A stretch of DNA of 26,313 nt, taken from Sphingobacteriaceae bacterium (GTDB lineage Bacteria; Bacteroidota; Bacteroidia; B-17B0; Aurantibacillaceae). The translations under genes and the position numbers were made by a program. The notes under the pieces are model-generated. The model was given only the letters and a program-made list of their open reading frames with translations, made no database searches and was not told where the DNA came from. Position 1 is the stretch's first letter. Each line of letters opens with the position of its first letter. This document shows positions 17,580 through 26,313 of the stretch, one piece after another. The stretch lies in contig JADJMM010000026.1 in assembly GCA_016709575.1 (NCBI GenBank), positions 1-26,313 of the forward strand. Direction: 5' to 3'.

Positions 17580-18809
17580 TTTCTTAAGTAACAACTCTGT
17601 CAACAAACTTTCTGTTTTCTTTTTATACAATTCGTATTCTTTTCCTGTAGCGGGACCGTTAAAGCCGGTGTAAATACTTTTTACGTTGTGCTTGCGGTCT
17701 AAAATAATCGTTGTTGGAAATGCAGCTATTGAATTTAAAAACGGTAAACTTTCTGAAGCTTTTGCTTTTCCTGTTAAACCTGTAATGAGCATTTCGTATT
17801 CAATACCGTATTTAGTTTTTAATCTTGAGAGATTTTTTTTGTTCTTCTCAAAATCATCACTGCGCTCGTAAGCGAGAGCCACAATTTCTAAACCTTTGTT
17901 TTTATATTGCTTATAAACTTTCGCTAAGTAAGCGGACTCATCCATGCAATTCGGACACCAACTTCCCATAATCTGAATGACTATGACTTTGTTATCGAAC
18001 TTCGCATCATTTAAAGTCACAGTTTGTTTTTCTAAGTTAGGGAAAGAGAAACTCACTTTTTCATTCGGACTTTTCAAAGTCGTAATCCCTTCCGGATCTT
18101 TTAATTTAAATTTCTCATTACGAACCGCAATCCAATCTTCACTTCCTGAAATACCGTAAAACACTTTTCCTTCTAAACTATCAGCCTTTCCTTTTTCTTC
18201 GCGCTATTAGCGAAAAATAAAAACGCATGTGAACCATCGAAACACGACATCGTCATATTATTATTCTGAACAGAACCTTCTAAATATCTGTAATCACCTG
18301 TCTCAGTTAAAAAGTTCCTGTTACTCTATTTCCCGATTGTTTAAAAACGCCTATGGCTTTGTATTCGTCAGTCGTTTTAGGATTAAAGGTTACTTCGTAT
18401 TGTCCGCTAAAATCACATAAAGCTTTTTTGTAGTGATGAAACGGCGCTTATCATTATAATAGGCTTCAAAAGCGATTTTATTTTTTTCTTTCTTCGAGTT
18501 GTTAATCCAAAATCCGCGAAGCGTATCTTTTTTCAATACTGTTCTGAATTCCGAATCAAATACTGGCATTTTAAAATTTATTGAGTCGCCTGAAATGGCA
18601 ATTTCCGTAACAGTAATTTTTTCTTCGGCATTAATAATATCAATCGAAAGAAACTCGCCCATGTAACGGACGTTCATATTAAAAGGTAGAATTAAATCCG
18701 TTTGTTTATCGCTTAATACTAAAACGCCACGCCAAGTGCCGGGCTTTAATTTAGTTTGACTAAAACAAAACAGCGATAAAAATAGAAATAAGAAAGTAAG
18801 TTTTTTCAC
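17577..18809 (-). CDS. TlpA-like thioredoxin-fold protein with N-terminal accessory domain
   Basis: About 410 residues reconstructed across frame breaks near 18420, 18310 and 18200. A signal peptide (LTFLFLFLSLFCFSQ) is followed by an approximately 180-residue beta-rich domain (TKLKPGTWRGVLVLSD, FKQSGNRVTGTFLTETGDYR, MTMSCFDGSHAFLF) of the kind seen on Bacteroidota TlpA proteins. The C-terminal domain is TlpA/ResA-like, with VIVIQIMGSWCPNCMDESAY containing the CxxC pair and the cis-proline region IAAFPTTIILDR. It probably acts in the periplasm or on the outer membrane as a disulfide reductase or oxidase; the partner is unknown. It sits 19 bases after the DUF922 gene in a five-gene minus-strand run that ends with ribE and nadD. 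Confidence 0.82.
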
Positions 18810-18828
18810 TCACTAAAGGTAATGAATT

Positions 18829-19401
18829 TTATTGTGAAAACGACACGGTAAAAGTGCTGTTTTTATAGAGAGAAAGCGCCTTAATTTCTATTGGAATTTT
18901 CTTATTCCATTCGCGTTGTTTGTCGCCATTCATAGATGCATCGGTTTCATCGTCATATTTATCCTGATACACATCCATTTCTTTATCGATAACCACATAT
19001 AAAGAATCGGAAACCGTTTTTAAATTGGCATAAGAAGAATACTTAGTTTCAGAAATGAGTTGACGTAATTTACGGGCGTACAATTCTACAATATCGAAAT
19101 GTTTTTGTTCGTGTTCTAAAACTTGTTGATTTATCCAACTAACTTTTTTCCAGGATTTATTACAGAAGAAAACAGCTTCAATAGTTATTTTACCACGTTC
19201 AGTTATGGTTTTAAAAATATCGTAATGGGTAGAGGCGGCACTCATTCGTTTGGCAGGTTTTCCTCTGAAATCATCCCATGTGAGTATACGGCTTTCCTCC
19301 CAAACTAAAATATCGTCCTCATCCTTTGTAAGGAAAGAGGAAAATAAAAGCAATAAGAATAAAGAGAGAGAAAGTATTTTGTTTTTTAAAGAGTATATCA
19401 A
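18829..19401 (-). CDS. DUF922 family putative secreted zinc protease
   Basis: Intact, 190 residues. It begins with a hydrophobic signal segment (ILSLSLFLLLLFSSFLT), then the DUF922 pattern ESRILTWDDFRGKP. The sequence VLEHEQKHFDIVELYARKLR contains HExxH (HEQKH), the zinc-metalloprotease motif of the peptidase MA clan to which I recall DUF922 being assigned; whether this protein is active is unknown. It probably acts in the periplasm or outside. It begins 2 bases after the DUF4870 gene and is followed after 19 bases by the TlpA-like gene. Confidence 0.8.
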   Translation of the reverse strand: MIYSLKNKILSLSLFLLLLFSSFLTKDEDDILVWEESRILTWDDFRGKPAKRMSAASTHYDIFKTITERGKITIEAVFFCNKSWKKVSWINQQVLEHEQKHFDIVELYARKLRQLISETKYSSYANLKTVSDSLYVVIDKEMDVYQDKYDDETDASMNGDKQREWNKKIPIEIKALSLYKNSTFTVSFSQ

Positions 19402-19403
19402 TA

Positions 19404-19769
19404 CTAGTTAAACGCATTGGCAAACCACTTTTCAAATAAAGTTCCTAATACCGGAATTGGTTTCATGGCGCCGTTTGCAGCATTAATCACACCCATAATA
19501 ACCAACACTAAAATTAAAATCCATAATACCGGCGACAGAAAAAGAATTAAAAAACCAATGAAAGGTAAGAAAGCAATTATCATTAAAGCTAGCCACGAAG
19601 CAATAGAAAACAGAATTAAACCTGTTGCTTGCTTTAAGTGGTAAGAACCAATTTTAGTTTTGTTATTACCGTGCATAACAATAGCAACAATATACCCGAT
19701 TAAAGTAATGTAAGCTAAAATAGCTGCTGTTTTATCTTCTTGTTGAGCGGGTTGATTGGTGTTTTCCAT
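19404..19769 (-). CDS. DUF4870 (Tic20-like) membrane protein
   Basis: Intact, 121 residues. A short charged N-terminus (QPAQQEDKTAAILAYITLIG) is followed by three or four membrane helices, with the signature KIGSYHLKQATGLILF between helices one and two and GVINAANGAMKPIPVLG after the third. These are classic DUF4870 features; family members are small membrane proteins without established biochemical function. It is the first gene of the run DUF4870-DUF922-TlpA-ribE-nadD, preceded by its own promoter-like box and by a long palindrome closing leuS. Confidence 0.88.
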   Translation of the reverse strand: MENTNQPAQQEDKTAAILAYITLIGYIVAIVMHGNNKTKIGSYHLKQATGLILFSIASWLALMIIAFLPFIGFLILFLSPVLWILILVLVIMGVINAANGAMKPIPVLGTLFEKWFANAFN

Positions 19770-19789
19770 GATTTATGTTTTGATTTAAA

Positions 19790-19797
19790 TAAAGATA
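19790..19797 (-). promoter_or_regulatory. Candidate -7 box for the DUF4870-nadD gene run
   Basis: TATCTTTA on the minus strand, one base off TAnnTTTG, about 20 bases upstream of the DUF4870 ATG. No TTG is found at the preferred 19-base distance. Confidence 0.5.
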
Positions 19798-19805
19798 GTA
19801 AAATT

Positions 19806-19870
19806 TAGCCACGAATTACACCAATGTTCACGAATATTTTATTAGTGTTTATTCGTGCCATTAGTGGCTA
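19806..19870. repeat. Long palindromic CACGAAT-type repeat at the end of leuS
   Basis: A hairpin of about 65 bases: the left arm starts TAGCCACGAATTACACCAAT and the right arm ends CGTGCCATTAGTGGCTA. The arms align over about 30 bases with several G-U pairs, around a short ATTTT loop region. Each arm is itself built of CAC-AAT modules spaced about 10-11 bases apart. The last three bases are the leuS stop codon. I recall similar CACGAAT hairpins as dispersed repeats in Bacteroidota. It may act as an mRNA 3' end. Confidence 0.7.
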
Positions 19871-22790
19871 TACAACAATATTCACAATCTTCTTCGGCAC
19901 AACAATTACTTTCTTTGGTTGTTTTCCTTCTAAATATTTTTGTGTTTGTTCAGCTTCCATAACTAATTTCTCAATTTCGGCAGCACTCAATGTTAAAGGC
20001 ATTTCAATATTGAAACGTGTTTTGCCGTTGAAAGAAATCGGGTAATTGAAATTATCTTCCACTAAATGCGTTTCGTTAAATTCAGGGAACGGGGCAGTAG
20101 CAATACTTTCTTTATGACCTAATTGCTCCCACAACTCTTCAGCAATATGCGGCGCGTAAGGAGAAACTAAAACTAAAAGTGGTTCAAGTATAGAACGCTT
20201 GTTACATTTCTGTTCCGTTAATTCATTTACACAAATCATAAAATTACTTACGGATGTATTGAAAGAGAAACGTTCAATGTCTTCTGTAATTTTCTTTATG
20301 GTTTTATGTAATGTTTTTAATTCTGCTTTTGTTGGAGCTTCTTCACTAATTCCATTCACATATAACTTCCACAATTTTTTCAAGAAACCGGAAACACCAG
20401 TAATCCCATTGGTATTCCAAGGCTTACTTTGCTCTAGCGGACCTAAAAAACATTTCATATAAACGTAAAGTGTCTGCACCGAATTTTGCACAAATATCAT
20501 CAGGAGAAACTACATTATATTTCGACTTCGACATTTTTCTACTTCAGTTCCGCAAATATATTTCCGTCTTCTAAAACGAATTTCGCATTAGAATATTCGT
20601 CTCGGAATTTTTTGAAAGCTTCAATGTCTAAAATGTCGTTTTCCACAATGTTTACATCAACATGTAAATCAACAGCTCCTAAAGTAGGCTCAACAATGCC
20701 TTTAAATGATGGATATTTATTTTTGATCTCAGAATTGAATTCTTTAAGGAATAGATCTAATTCTTGAGATCCTCCTTTATGAACTAATTCGTTCCTAATA
20801 GATTTGGAAACAAAAACCGAAGGCAATTCTTTAAGAATCTTACTGCTCTCCTCTGTAAAAGAAGATTCGGTGGTGTTAAGGATTAATCTATAAACAAAAT
20901 TACTTCTTCCCTGTATCATCCCTTGATTGATCAACTTCTTTGCAGGTTCATCAACAGAAATGAAATTTAAATCATGTAAAAATTTAGTCCAGAAACGCAC
21001 GTACAATAAATGTCCTGTGGCGTGTTCGCTTCCGCCGATGTATAAATCTACATTTCCCCAATAGTCTGCTAATTTTCTATCGGCAAATGTCGTTGTATTA
21101 TTTGCATCCATGTAGCGGAGGAAGTACCAAGAGCTTCCTGCCCAACTGGGCAAGGTGGTCAATTCGTATTCGTATTGTCCTTTGTATTTCCAATCTTTCG
21201 CGCGGCCTAGTGGTGGTTCGCCGTCTTCGGTCGGTAAATATTTATCTACATCCGGTAAAACTAAAGGCAATTCATTTTCAGGCATTGCATTCGGAATTCC
21301 ATCCTTATAAAAAATAGGAATTGGCTCTCCCCAGTAACGTTGTCTGCCAAATACAGCATCACGTAAACGGTAATTTATTTTCCTTTACCTAAATTTTTAT
21401 TTTCAATACTTTCAATTGCTTTTTTTTAATCGCAGCTTTACATCCAAACCATTTAAGAAATCAGAATTAATCATTTTCCTTCTTTCTCATCCCACGAAGC
21501 TTTTTCAAAATCGTGTTCTGTAGTTGGTGTAATCACTTGAGGCTTCTCTAAACCAAAATGTGTGGCGAATTTAAAATCACGCTCATCGTGTGCAGGAACT
21601 GCCATTACAGCGCCTGTTCCATATCCTGCCAACACATAATCGCCAACCCAAATAGGAATTAATTTTTTCAAGAACGGATGTTCAACATAAGCGCCGGTAA
21701 AAACACCGCTCACTTTATTTACATCAGCTTGTCGTTCTCTCTCACTTCTGCTTTTTCGATTTGGTTACATAATCATCAACCGCATTTTTGTTCTTTCGTG
21801 GTAATTTTATTTACTAATTCATGCTCAGGCGCAAGCGTTACAAACGAAACTCCAAAAAATAGTATCGGGACGAGTTGTAAAACTTCAATCGTCAACATCG
21901 AACCATGAATTAAAATTTCAAACTGGTTCCTTCCATTTTCCAATCCAATAGCGTTGAGATTCTTTTAAACTTTCACTCCAGTCAATCGTATTTAAATCAT
22001 CTAACAAACGTTGTGCATAAGCAGTGATGCGCATGCTCCATTGTTTCATTAGTTTTCTCTCTACAGGATGTCCGCCGCGTTCGCTCACACCATCTTTCAC
22101 TTCATCATTCGCGAGTACAGTTCCTAAAGCCGGACACCAATTCACATACGCCTCACCTAAATACGCGAGACGGTATTGCATTAATGTATCTGATTTTTCT
22201 TTTTCTGAAAATGCTTTCCATTGAGCAGCTGTAAAATATTTTTTGTCCTCATCGCAAACCGCATTTACTTTTCATTACCTTTTTTCAAACCCGGCAATTA
22301 ATGTTTCAATTTTTTCAGCTTTGTTCGAATCCTTATTGTACCACGAATTAAAAATCTGAATAAAAACCCACTGCGTCCATTTGTAATATTCCGGCTCCGA
22401 TGTTTTTATTTCTCTGTCCCAATCGAAACTGAAACCGATTTTATTCATCTGATCTTTGTAGCGCGCAATATTTTGTTCGGTAGTAATTTTTGGATGCTGT
22501 CCGGTTTGAATAGCATATTGTTCCGCCGGCAAACCAAAACTATCCCAACCCATTGGGTGCAACACATTAAATCCTTTATGACGTTTGTAACGCGCCATAA
22601 TATCAGAAGCAATATATCCTAAAGGGTGACCAACATGTAATCCCGCCCCCGATGGGTAAGGAAACATATCCAACACATAATATTTTGGTTTTGCCCCGAT
22701 AGCTATCGGGGTGTCTTCTGCTTTGAAAGGTTTTTTATCCTTCCAAATGGCCTGCCATTTCTCTTCTATTTTTCTAAAATCGTATTCCAT
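19868..22790 (-). CDS. leuS: Leucyl-tRNA synthetase
   Basis: Class Ia aminoacyl-tRNA synthetase charging tRNA-Leu; the span (about 970 codons) fits a complete enzyme. N-terminal MEYDFRKIEEKWQAIWKDKK and the ATP motif GLHVGHPLGYIAS (HxGH) are at residues 50-65. The connecting editing domain is seen in YGTGAVMAVPAHDERDFKFA. The segment SWYFLRYMDANN and a long lineage-type insertion (20560-20900) precede MSKSKYNV, coded by the region whose MSKS codons are 20523-20534. The anticodon-binding domain includes PYAPHIAEELWEQLG, and the C-terminus ends VPKKIVNIVV. There are many one-base frame breaks (near 22270, 21915, 21720-21800, 21370-21470, 20525, 20455). Between KPFKAED and KPKYYVLDMF a palindromic repeat adds PIAIG in frame. 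A near-perfect promoter precedes it. Confidence 0.95.
22694..22711. repeat. Perfect palindrome inside the leuS coding region
   Basis: CCCCGATAGCTATCGGGG, an 18-base perfect palindrome, shares its 16-base core with the intergenic copy at 17549-17564. It is translated in frame as part of TPIAIGA in the variable stretch just before the conserved KPKYYVLDMFPYPSG block of LeuS. Confidence 0.8.
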
Positions 22791-22802
22791 AAATTTCGTT
22801 TA

Positions 22803-22832
22803 CAAAGATAGCAGATTTTGAGAGTGGGACAA
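22803..22832 (-). promoter_or_regulatory. leuS promoter
   Basis: On the minus strand, TTG (22830-22832), exactly 19 bases, then TATCTTTG (22803-22810): a full match to the Bacteroidota TTG-N19-TAnnTTTG promoter. The start would fall near 22797, leaving a very short leader before the ATG at 22790, so there is no room for a T-box or leader peptide. Confidence 0.8.
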
Positions 22833-22866
22833 GCAGAAAGTAGAGGGTTTTAATTGTAAAGGGTTA

Positions 22867-22949
22867 GGGCGTGCCTTCAGGTCGCGCTTTTACGTTTAAG
22901 TCCTCTCCGCCTTAGGCGGATCCGGGCTTTCCACTGCAATCGCTCACGC
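22867..22949. repeat. Structured GC-rich intergenic element, probable dispersed repeat
   Basis: A GC-rich stretch of about 83 bases in AT-rich surroundings. The ends are complementary (GCGTG at 22869-22873, CACGC at 22945-22949), and the centre holds the perfect hairpin TCCGCCT-T-AGGCGGA (22906-22920). Other motifs are AGGTCGCGCTTTTACG and CGGGCTTTCCACTGCAATCG. I recall closely similar text repeated between genes in many Bacteroidota genomes. It sits between leuS and the 3' end of the GNAT gene, 7 bases from that gene's stop. Confidence 0.65.
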
Positions 22950-22956
22950 TTCTTCT

Positions 22957-23483
22957 TCAATTATAGCTTTGATACTCCGTATTTGTCAAACGGAATTTGA
23001 AGATTTTATCACCGTGTTCTACGTCTTCTTTTTCAAATTTAAGGCCGACCTTCTTTAAAACTTTGACAGAATTCGTATTCTCGATGGCAGCTCTTCCTAC
23101 AATAACTTGCAACTTCAGCGTATTAAATCCATAGTCTAATACAACTTTTGCGGATTCAGTTGCATAGCCTTTTCCCCAATGATCTTCAAAAAAAACGATA
23201 GCCTAAATCAATTTCATCTAATTGAGAAATGTATTTTAATCCGCACCAACCAATAAATTCATTGGTTGATTTTAAATGTGCTCGCCCATCTCCCTAATTT
23301 GTTTAGGTATTGCGGAAATATGGTATTTAAAAGAATGTCATTCGCAGCTTCGAGATTTTTTACCGGACCATCACCTGTATATCGGGTTACGTTCGGATTA
23401 CTGTTTAAATCTATTAAGAGTTGCCCGTCTTCGATAGTAAATTCACGAAGCAAAAGACGTTCCGTTTCTAAAATGGGTTTCAC
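22957..23483 (-). CDS. GNAT family N-acetyltransferase (RimJ/RimL-like)
   Basis: About 175 residues. The N-terminus ETERLLLREFTIEDGQLLID is typical of the RimJ/RimL subgroup. The frame breaks near 23270 and again at an A run near 23190, restored by one-base changes. The continuation gives STNEFIGWCGLKYISQLDEI, then the acetyl-CoA site HWGKGYATESAKVVLDYGF (Q/RxxGxG/A-like WGKGYA) and ENTNSVKVLKKVGLKFEKED. It would transfer an acetyl group from acetyl-CoA to an amine on an unknown protein or small molecule. The start is GTG at 23483, giving a four-base GTGA overlap with the stop of the upstream nitrilase gene, so the two are translationally coupled. Confidence 0.8.
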
Positions 23484-24276
23484 GAAATTAAATTAAAATC
23501 ATCCGAATCCATCCCCACAGGAAAAGTAATTCTAAAATCCTCTAAGTAAGTTTTATCGAGGTGAATGGTTTCAATGCTTTGTTGGTTGGGAAGAGTTTTA
23601 CCTGATGATTTCACCTCTTGGATTAATCACCATGCTGTCGCCCGAGTGCGCAAATTTATTTCCGTCTTCGCCAATACGGTTTACGCCAATAACGTAGCAT
23701 TGATTTTCGATAGCACGGGCAATTAATAATTGTTTCCAGGGAACGAACAGACTTCAGGCCTAATTAGCTACATACAATAAAACATCGTACTCCGCGGTTT
23801 GGCACACCGTTAGTTTTCTTGAAAGTATTTCTACTCCAAACCGGGAAACGTAATCATAACATCTTGCGGACAAATATGCCAGCCGTTTAATTTGGTAATT
23901 AATTTTTAGTCCCCATAGCGTAGTGTTTATCTTCGCCTGCCATGCGGAATAAATGACGTTTATCGTAAGTGCTGAAATTTCCGTTTGGTTCTACCCAAAA
24001 TAAGCGGTTATAATATTTTCCGCCATCTTCAACAGCCACACTTCCTGTAACCACAGCGTTTTTTTGTTGCGCCCATTTTTTCATGGCAGCAAGCGCTTCG
24101 CCATTACTGGGCTCAGCTAATTTTGTGGGATTCATAGTGAAACCTGTGGTAAACATCTCAGGCAACACTATTAAATGGGTGGTTTCCGTAATAGAATTTA
24201 CCAATGCATCAAAATGCGCCAGGTTTTTTTGGCGGTCTTCCCAATGAAGGGCGGTTTGAATTATGGTAACTTTCAT
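23480..24276 (-). CDS. Carbon-nitrogen hydrolase (YafV-like omega-amidase)
   Basis: About 260 residues of the nitrilase superfamily. The N-terminus is KVTIIQTALHWEDRQKNLAH. The catalytic Glu lies in IVLPEMFTTGF, the Lys in STYDKRHLFRMAGEDKHY, and the Cys in a CYDLRFPVWSRN block whose Cys codon is at 23859-23861 after frame correction; further support is AIENQCYVIGVNRIGEDGNK and GDSMVINPRGEII. These features match the YafV/omega-amidase branch, which hydrolyses 2-oxoglutaramate or 2-oxosuccinamate in glutamine repair and methionine salvage. The 3' half has several one-base breaks (about 23600-23900). I chose the ATG at 24276, because a longer frame would cross the promoter. It ends FNLIS at 23480. 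Confidence 0.85.
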
Positions 24277-24282
24277 TCTATA

Positions 24283-24312
24283 CAAATGTAATATATTATT
24301 AACTTTACGCAA
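24283..24312 (-). promoter_or_regulatory. Promoter of the amidase-GNAT operon
   Basis: Minus strand: TTG (24310-24312), exactly 19 bases, TACATTTG (24283-24290), a perfect TTG-N19-TAnnTTTG match, 6 bases from the ATG at 24276. The -33 element overlaps the first base of the divergent glycosyltransferase start codon. On the plus strand TAACTTTA (24300-24307) could serve that gene, implying a near-leaderless transcript. Confidence 0.7.
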
Positions 24313-25052
24313 TGCCTCAAATTTCGTAGTTATAATTGCTTTTAACGAAGAGAAGAATATTGGTCGTTGTCTCGATTCAGTAAAAGACATTGCCGATGAA
24401 ATTGTGGTATTAGACTCGGGCAGTACAGATAAGACCAAAGAAATTTGTAAGAGTTATGGGGCTAATGTTTATCACCAAGATTTTTTAGGTCATCTCGAAC
24501 AAAAAAACAAAGCCATTACGTTTGCGAAATACCCTCATATTTTATCTCTGGATTCTGATGAAGCTTTAGATGAAACTTTGAAAAAATCTATTCTTGAAGT
24601 AAAAAATAATTGGACCAAAGATGGTTATTACATGAACCGCTTAACGAATTATTGCGGACATTGGGTAAGGCATTGCAATTGGTATCCTGATAAAAAATTA
24701 CGTTTGTGGGATAGCAGAAAAGGAAAATGGGGCGGAACAAATCCTCACGACAAATACGACTTGTTTGATGGCGATAAAAACACAGGTCATTTAAATGGGG
24801 ACATTTTACATTACAGTTATTGCACTGTTGAAGATCATTACAAACAGAAGTAAATTTCACCAATATTGCTTCAAAGCTTTTTTTGAAAAAGGAAAAGAAA
24901 TCGAATGTGTTTAATTGTTTGTAAATCCCATCGCTAAATTCATTGATCATTACATTTGCATTTAGGATTTTTAGATGGCAAAGCAGGCTATTCTATTTCT
25001 AAAATTTCGGCACGCTACTTATTTAAAGTATAAAATTACGCGATTTATATAA
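24312..25052 (+). CDS. Family 2 glycosyltransferase (LPS core type)
   Basis: About 246 residues. I place the start at ATG 24312: MPQIS followed, after a missing base near 24325, by VVIIAFNEEKNIGRCLDSVK. The GT-A fold is shown by DEIVVLDSGSTDKTKEIC and the metal-binding DxD in ILSLDSDEALDE; then RLTNYCGHWVRHCNWYPDKK and LRLWDSRKGKWGG, typical of the WaaE/KdtX-like group that adds sugars to the lipopolysaccharide inner core. Frame breaks near 24850, 24910-24980 affect the tail, which ends KITRFI at TAA 25050-25052. This stop overlaps the next gene's ATG (TAATG). The donor sugar cannot be told from sequence. Confidence 0.83.
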
Positions 25053-26029
25053 TGCAAAAACTGCCTGATAATTTTTCTGTTATTATTAGTCGCACCGACA
25101 GTATTGGCGATGTGGTGTTAACTTTACCAATGACGGGGTATATTAAAAAGCATTTTCCAAAATGTAAAATTACTTTTGTTGGAAGAAATTACACTCGGGA
25201 TGTTGTCGCCTTATCGGAACACGTTGATGATTTTATTAGTTGGGACGAAACACACACTCTGCCAAAAGCGGACGCCATCATTCACGTTTTTCCTGTAAAG
25301 AAAATTGCGCAGGCCGCAAAAAAATCTAAAATAGGATTAAGAGTGGGAACAATGAATCGCTTATTTCATTGGGGAACTTGTAATAAGTTGATTAGTTTAT
25401 CAAGAAAGAATTCCGACTTACATGAATCGCAATTAAATTTTAAACTTCTTAAATTTTTAAATATTCCTACGGATGTAAAATTAGAGGATATTAAAAATTA
25501 TTATGGTTTTACTAAGACACAAGCACTTTCGGAAGAATGGTTAAAGCTAATTGATAAAACAAGAACAAATATCATTCTTCATCCAAAATCAAAAGGTAGT
25601 GCGAGAGAGTGGGGATTAGAAAACTTTTCGAGACTCATTAATTCTCTTCCTGGAAAATAAATTCAAAGTTTTCATTAGTGGAACAAAAAGAAGAACGAGA
25701 ACAAGCCGTTAAGCTTCGAAAACATAAAAAACGCCTAAACCGACTTAACCGGTAAGTTGACATTAAAACAATTTATTTCTTTTATCAATAATGCTGACGC
25801 TTTAGTGGCAGCAAGTACTGGACCGCTACATATTGCTTCGGCATTAGGTAAAAGCGATTAGTTTATTTGCACCAATGCGTCCCATCTAACCCGGAAGATG
25901 GATGCCTTAAGAGAGAAAGCAAAGCATTTGGTGTTGGATAAAGATTGTAGTGATTGTAGAAAATCAAAAGATTGTCATTGTATTAGAGAGATAAAGTCAA
26001 AACAAATAGTAAATTTACTTAGTAAATGA
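25052..26029 (+). CDS. Family 9 glycosyltransferase (heptosyltransferase-like)
   Basis: About 325 residues. The N-terminal domain begins FSVIISRTDSIGDVVLTLPM, the family 9 signature, followed by FVGRNYTRDVVALSEHVDDF. The C-terminal nucleotide-sugar domain has IILHPKSKGSAREWGLENFS and, after frame breaks around 25655-25760 and near 25860, ADALVAASTGPLHIASALGK, a hallmark of ADP-heptose:LPS heptosyltransferases. It ends CRKSKDCHCIRE and LLSK, with a stop at 26027-26029. The cysteine cluster near the C-terminus (C-SDC-KSKDCHC) is notable. Its neighbour is a GT2 of LPS core type, so the pair probably builds the inner core. The stop overlaps the next ATG (ATGA). Confidence 0.85.
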
Positions 26030-26313
26030 GCAATTATAAAGATAAAGTGATTTGGATTACCGGTGATTCTTCAGGTATTGGCGAAGCGTTAGCTTTAGAG
26101 TTTGCAAAAAAAGAAGCACGTTTAATTTTGTCGGCCCGAAGAGAAGATGAATTAAAACGCGTTGCTGCACTTACAAAACTTCCTGATTTAGATATCGATG
26201 ATTTTACCTTTTGATTTATCGGATACTTCAAAAGCAAGTGGATTAGCTGCGCAGCAGGTGATGAATAAATTCGGACGTATTGATATTTTAATAAATAACG
26301 GGGACAAAGTCAG
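26026..26313 (+). CDS. Short-chain dehydrogenase/reductase, 5' part
   Basis: N-terminal portion, about 95 codons, cut by the right edge. It has the NAD(P)-binding motif VIWITGDSSGIGEALALEFA (TGxSSGIG), the arginine-containing beta-2 end LILSARREDELKR suggesting NADPH preference, and, after an extra G near 26205, ILPFDLSDTSKASG, FGRIDILINNG (the NNAG-like motif). The catalytic Ser-Tyr-Lys lies beyond the edge, so activity cannot be checked. It overlaps the heptosyltransferase-like gene by ATGA and is presumably part of the same transcript, though SDRs of this type also occur as general lipid or sugar reductases. Confidence 0.85.

Noticed and set aside
24263..24311. Glycosyltransferase start at 24263 (MVTFILYKCN)
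   Set aside because: It overlaps the divergent amidase coding start and promoter; the homologous N-terminus is MPQIS-VVIIAFNEE from 24312 with one missing base.

Overview
This AT-rich window looks like a chromosomal segment of a Bacteroidota bacterium (class Bacteroidia). The signs are a type IX secretion (T9SS) sorting domain, GldL/GldM-like proteins, a Bacteroidota-style alpha-2-macroglobulin, two-subunit methylmalonyl-CoA mutase, promoters of the form TTG-N19-TAnnTTTG, and palindromic repeats of kinds I recall from this phylum. Many genes are interrupted by single-base indels, often in homopolymers, while mutB, ribE and nadD are intact. I read most breaks as consensus errors of an unpolished assembly rather than true pseudogenes, so broken genes are annotated as single reconstructed CDSs.

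Layout. 1-2321 (-): 5' part of a large alpha-2-macroglobulin family gene running off the left edge. 2528-6559 (+): a small membrane protein, then mutA and mutB. 6560-8509 (-): an NTF2-like secreted protein and a T9SS-sorted beta-helix protein. 8561-13345 (+): promoter, SAM-I riboswitch with terminator, SAM-dependent methyltransferase and metH, closed by a bidirectional terminator. 13383-16123 (-): a PadR regulator and two genes that fuse GldL-like membrane hairpins to a GldM-like periplasmic domain. 16358-19769 (-): DUF4870 protein, DUF922 protein, TlpA-like thioredoxin, ribE and nadD. 19868-22790 (-): leuS. 22957-24276 (-): a nitrilase-family amidase overlapping a GNAT acetyltransferase. 24312-26313 (+): a tightly overlapped GT2-GT9-SDR cluster, cut by the right edge.

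How the genes relate. Both cobalamin enzymes of central metabolism are here (MutAB with adenosylcobalamin, MetH with methylcobalamin). The metH operon appears to be controlled by SAM through a transcriptional riboswitch. The most unusual region is the PadR/GldLM-like operon, which looks like a reduced, fused relative of the gliding/T9SS motor components. A second theme is dispersed palindromic DNA. One element lies in frame in mutB, another in frame in leuS with a second copy between genes, hairpins overlap stop codons, and an octamer repeat has enlarged the P3 arm of the riboswitch.
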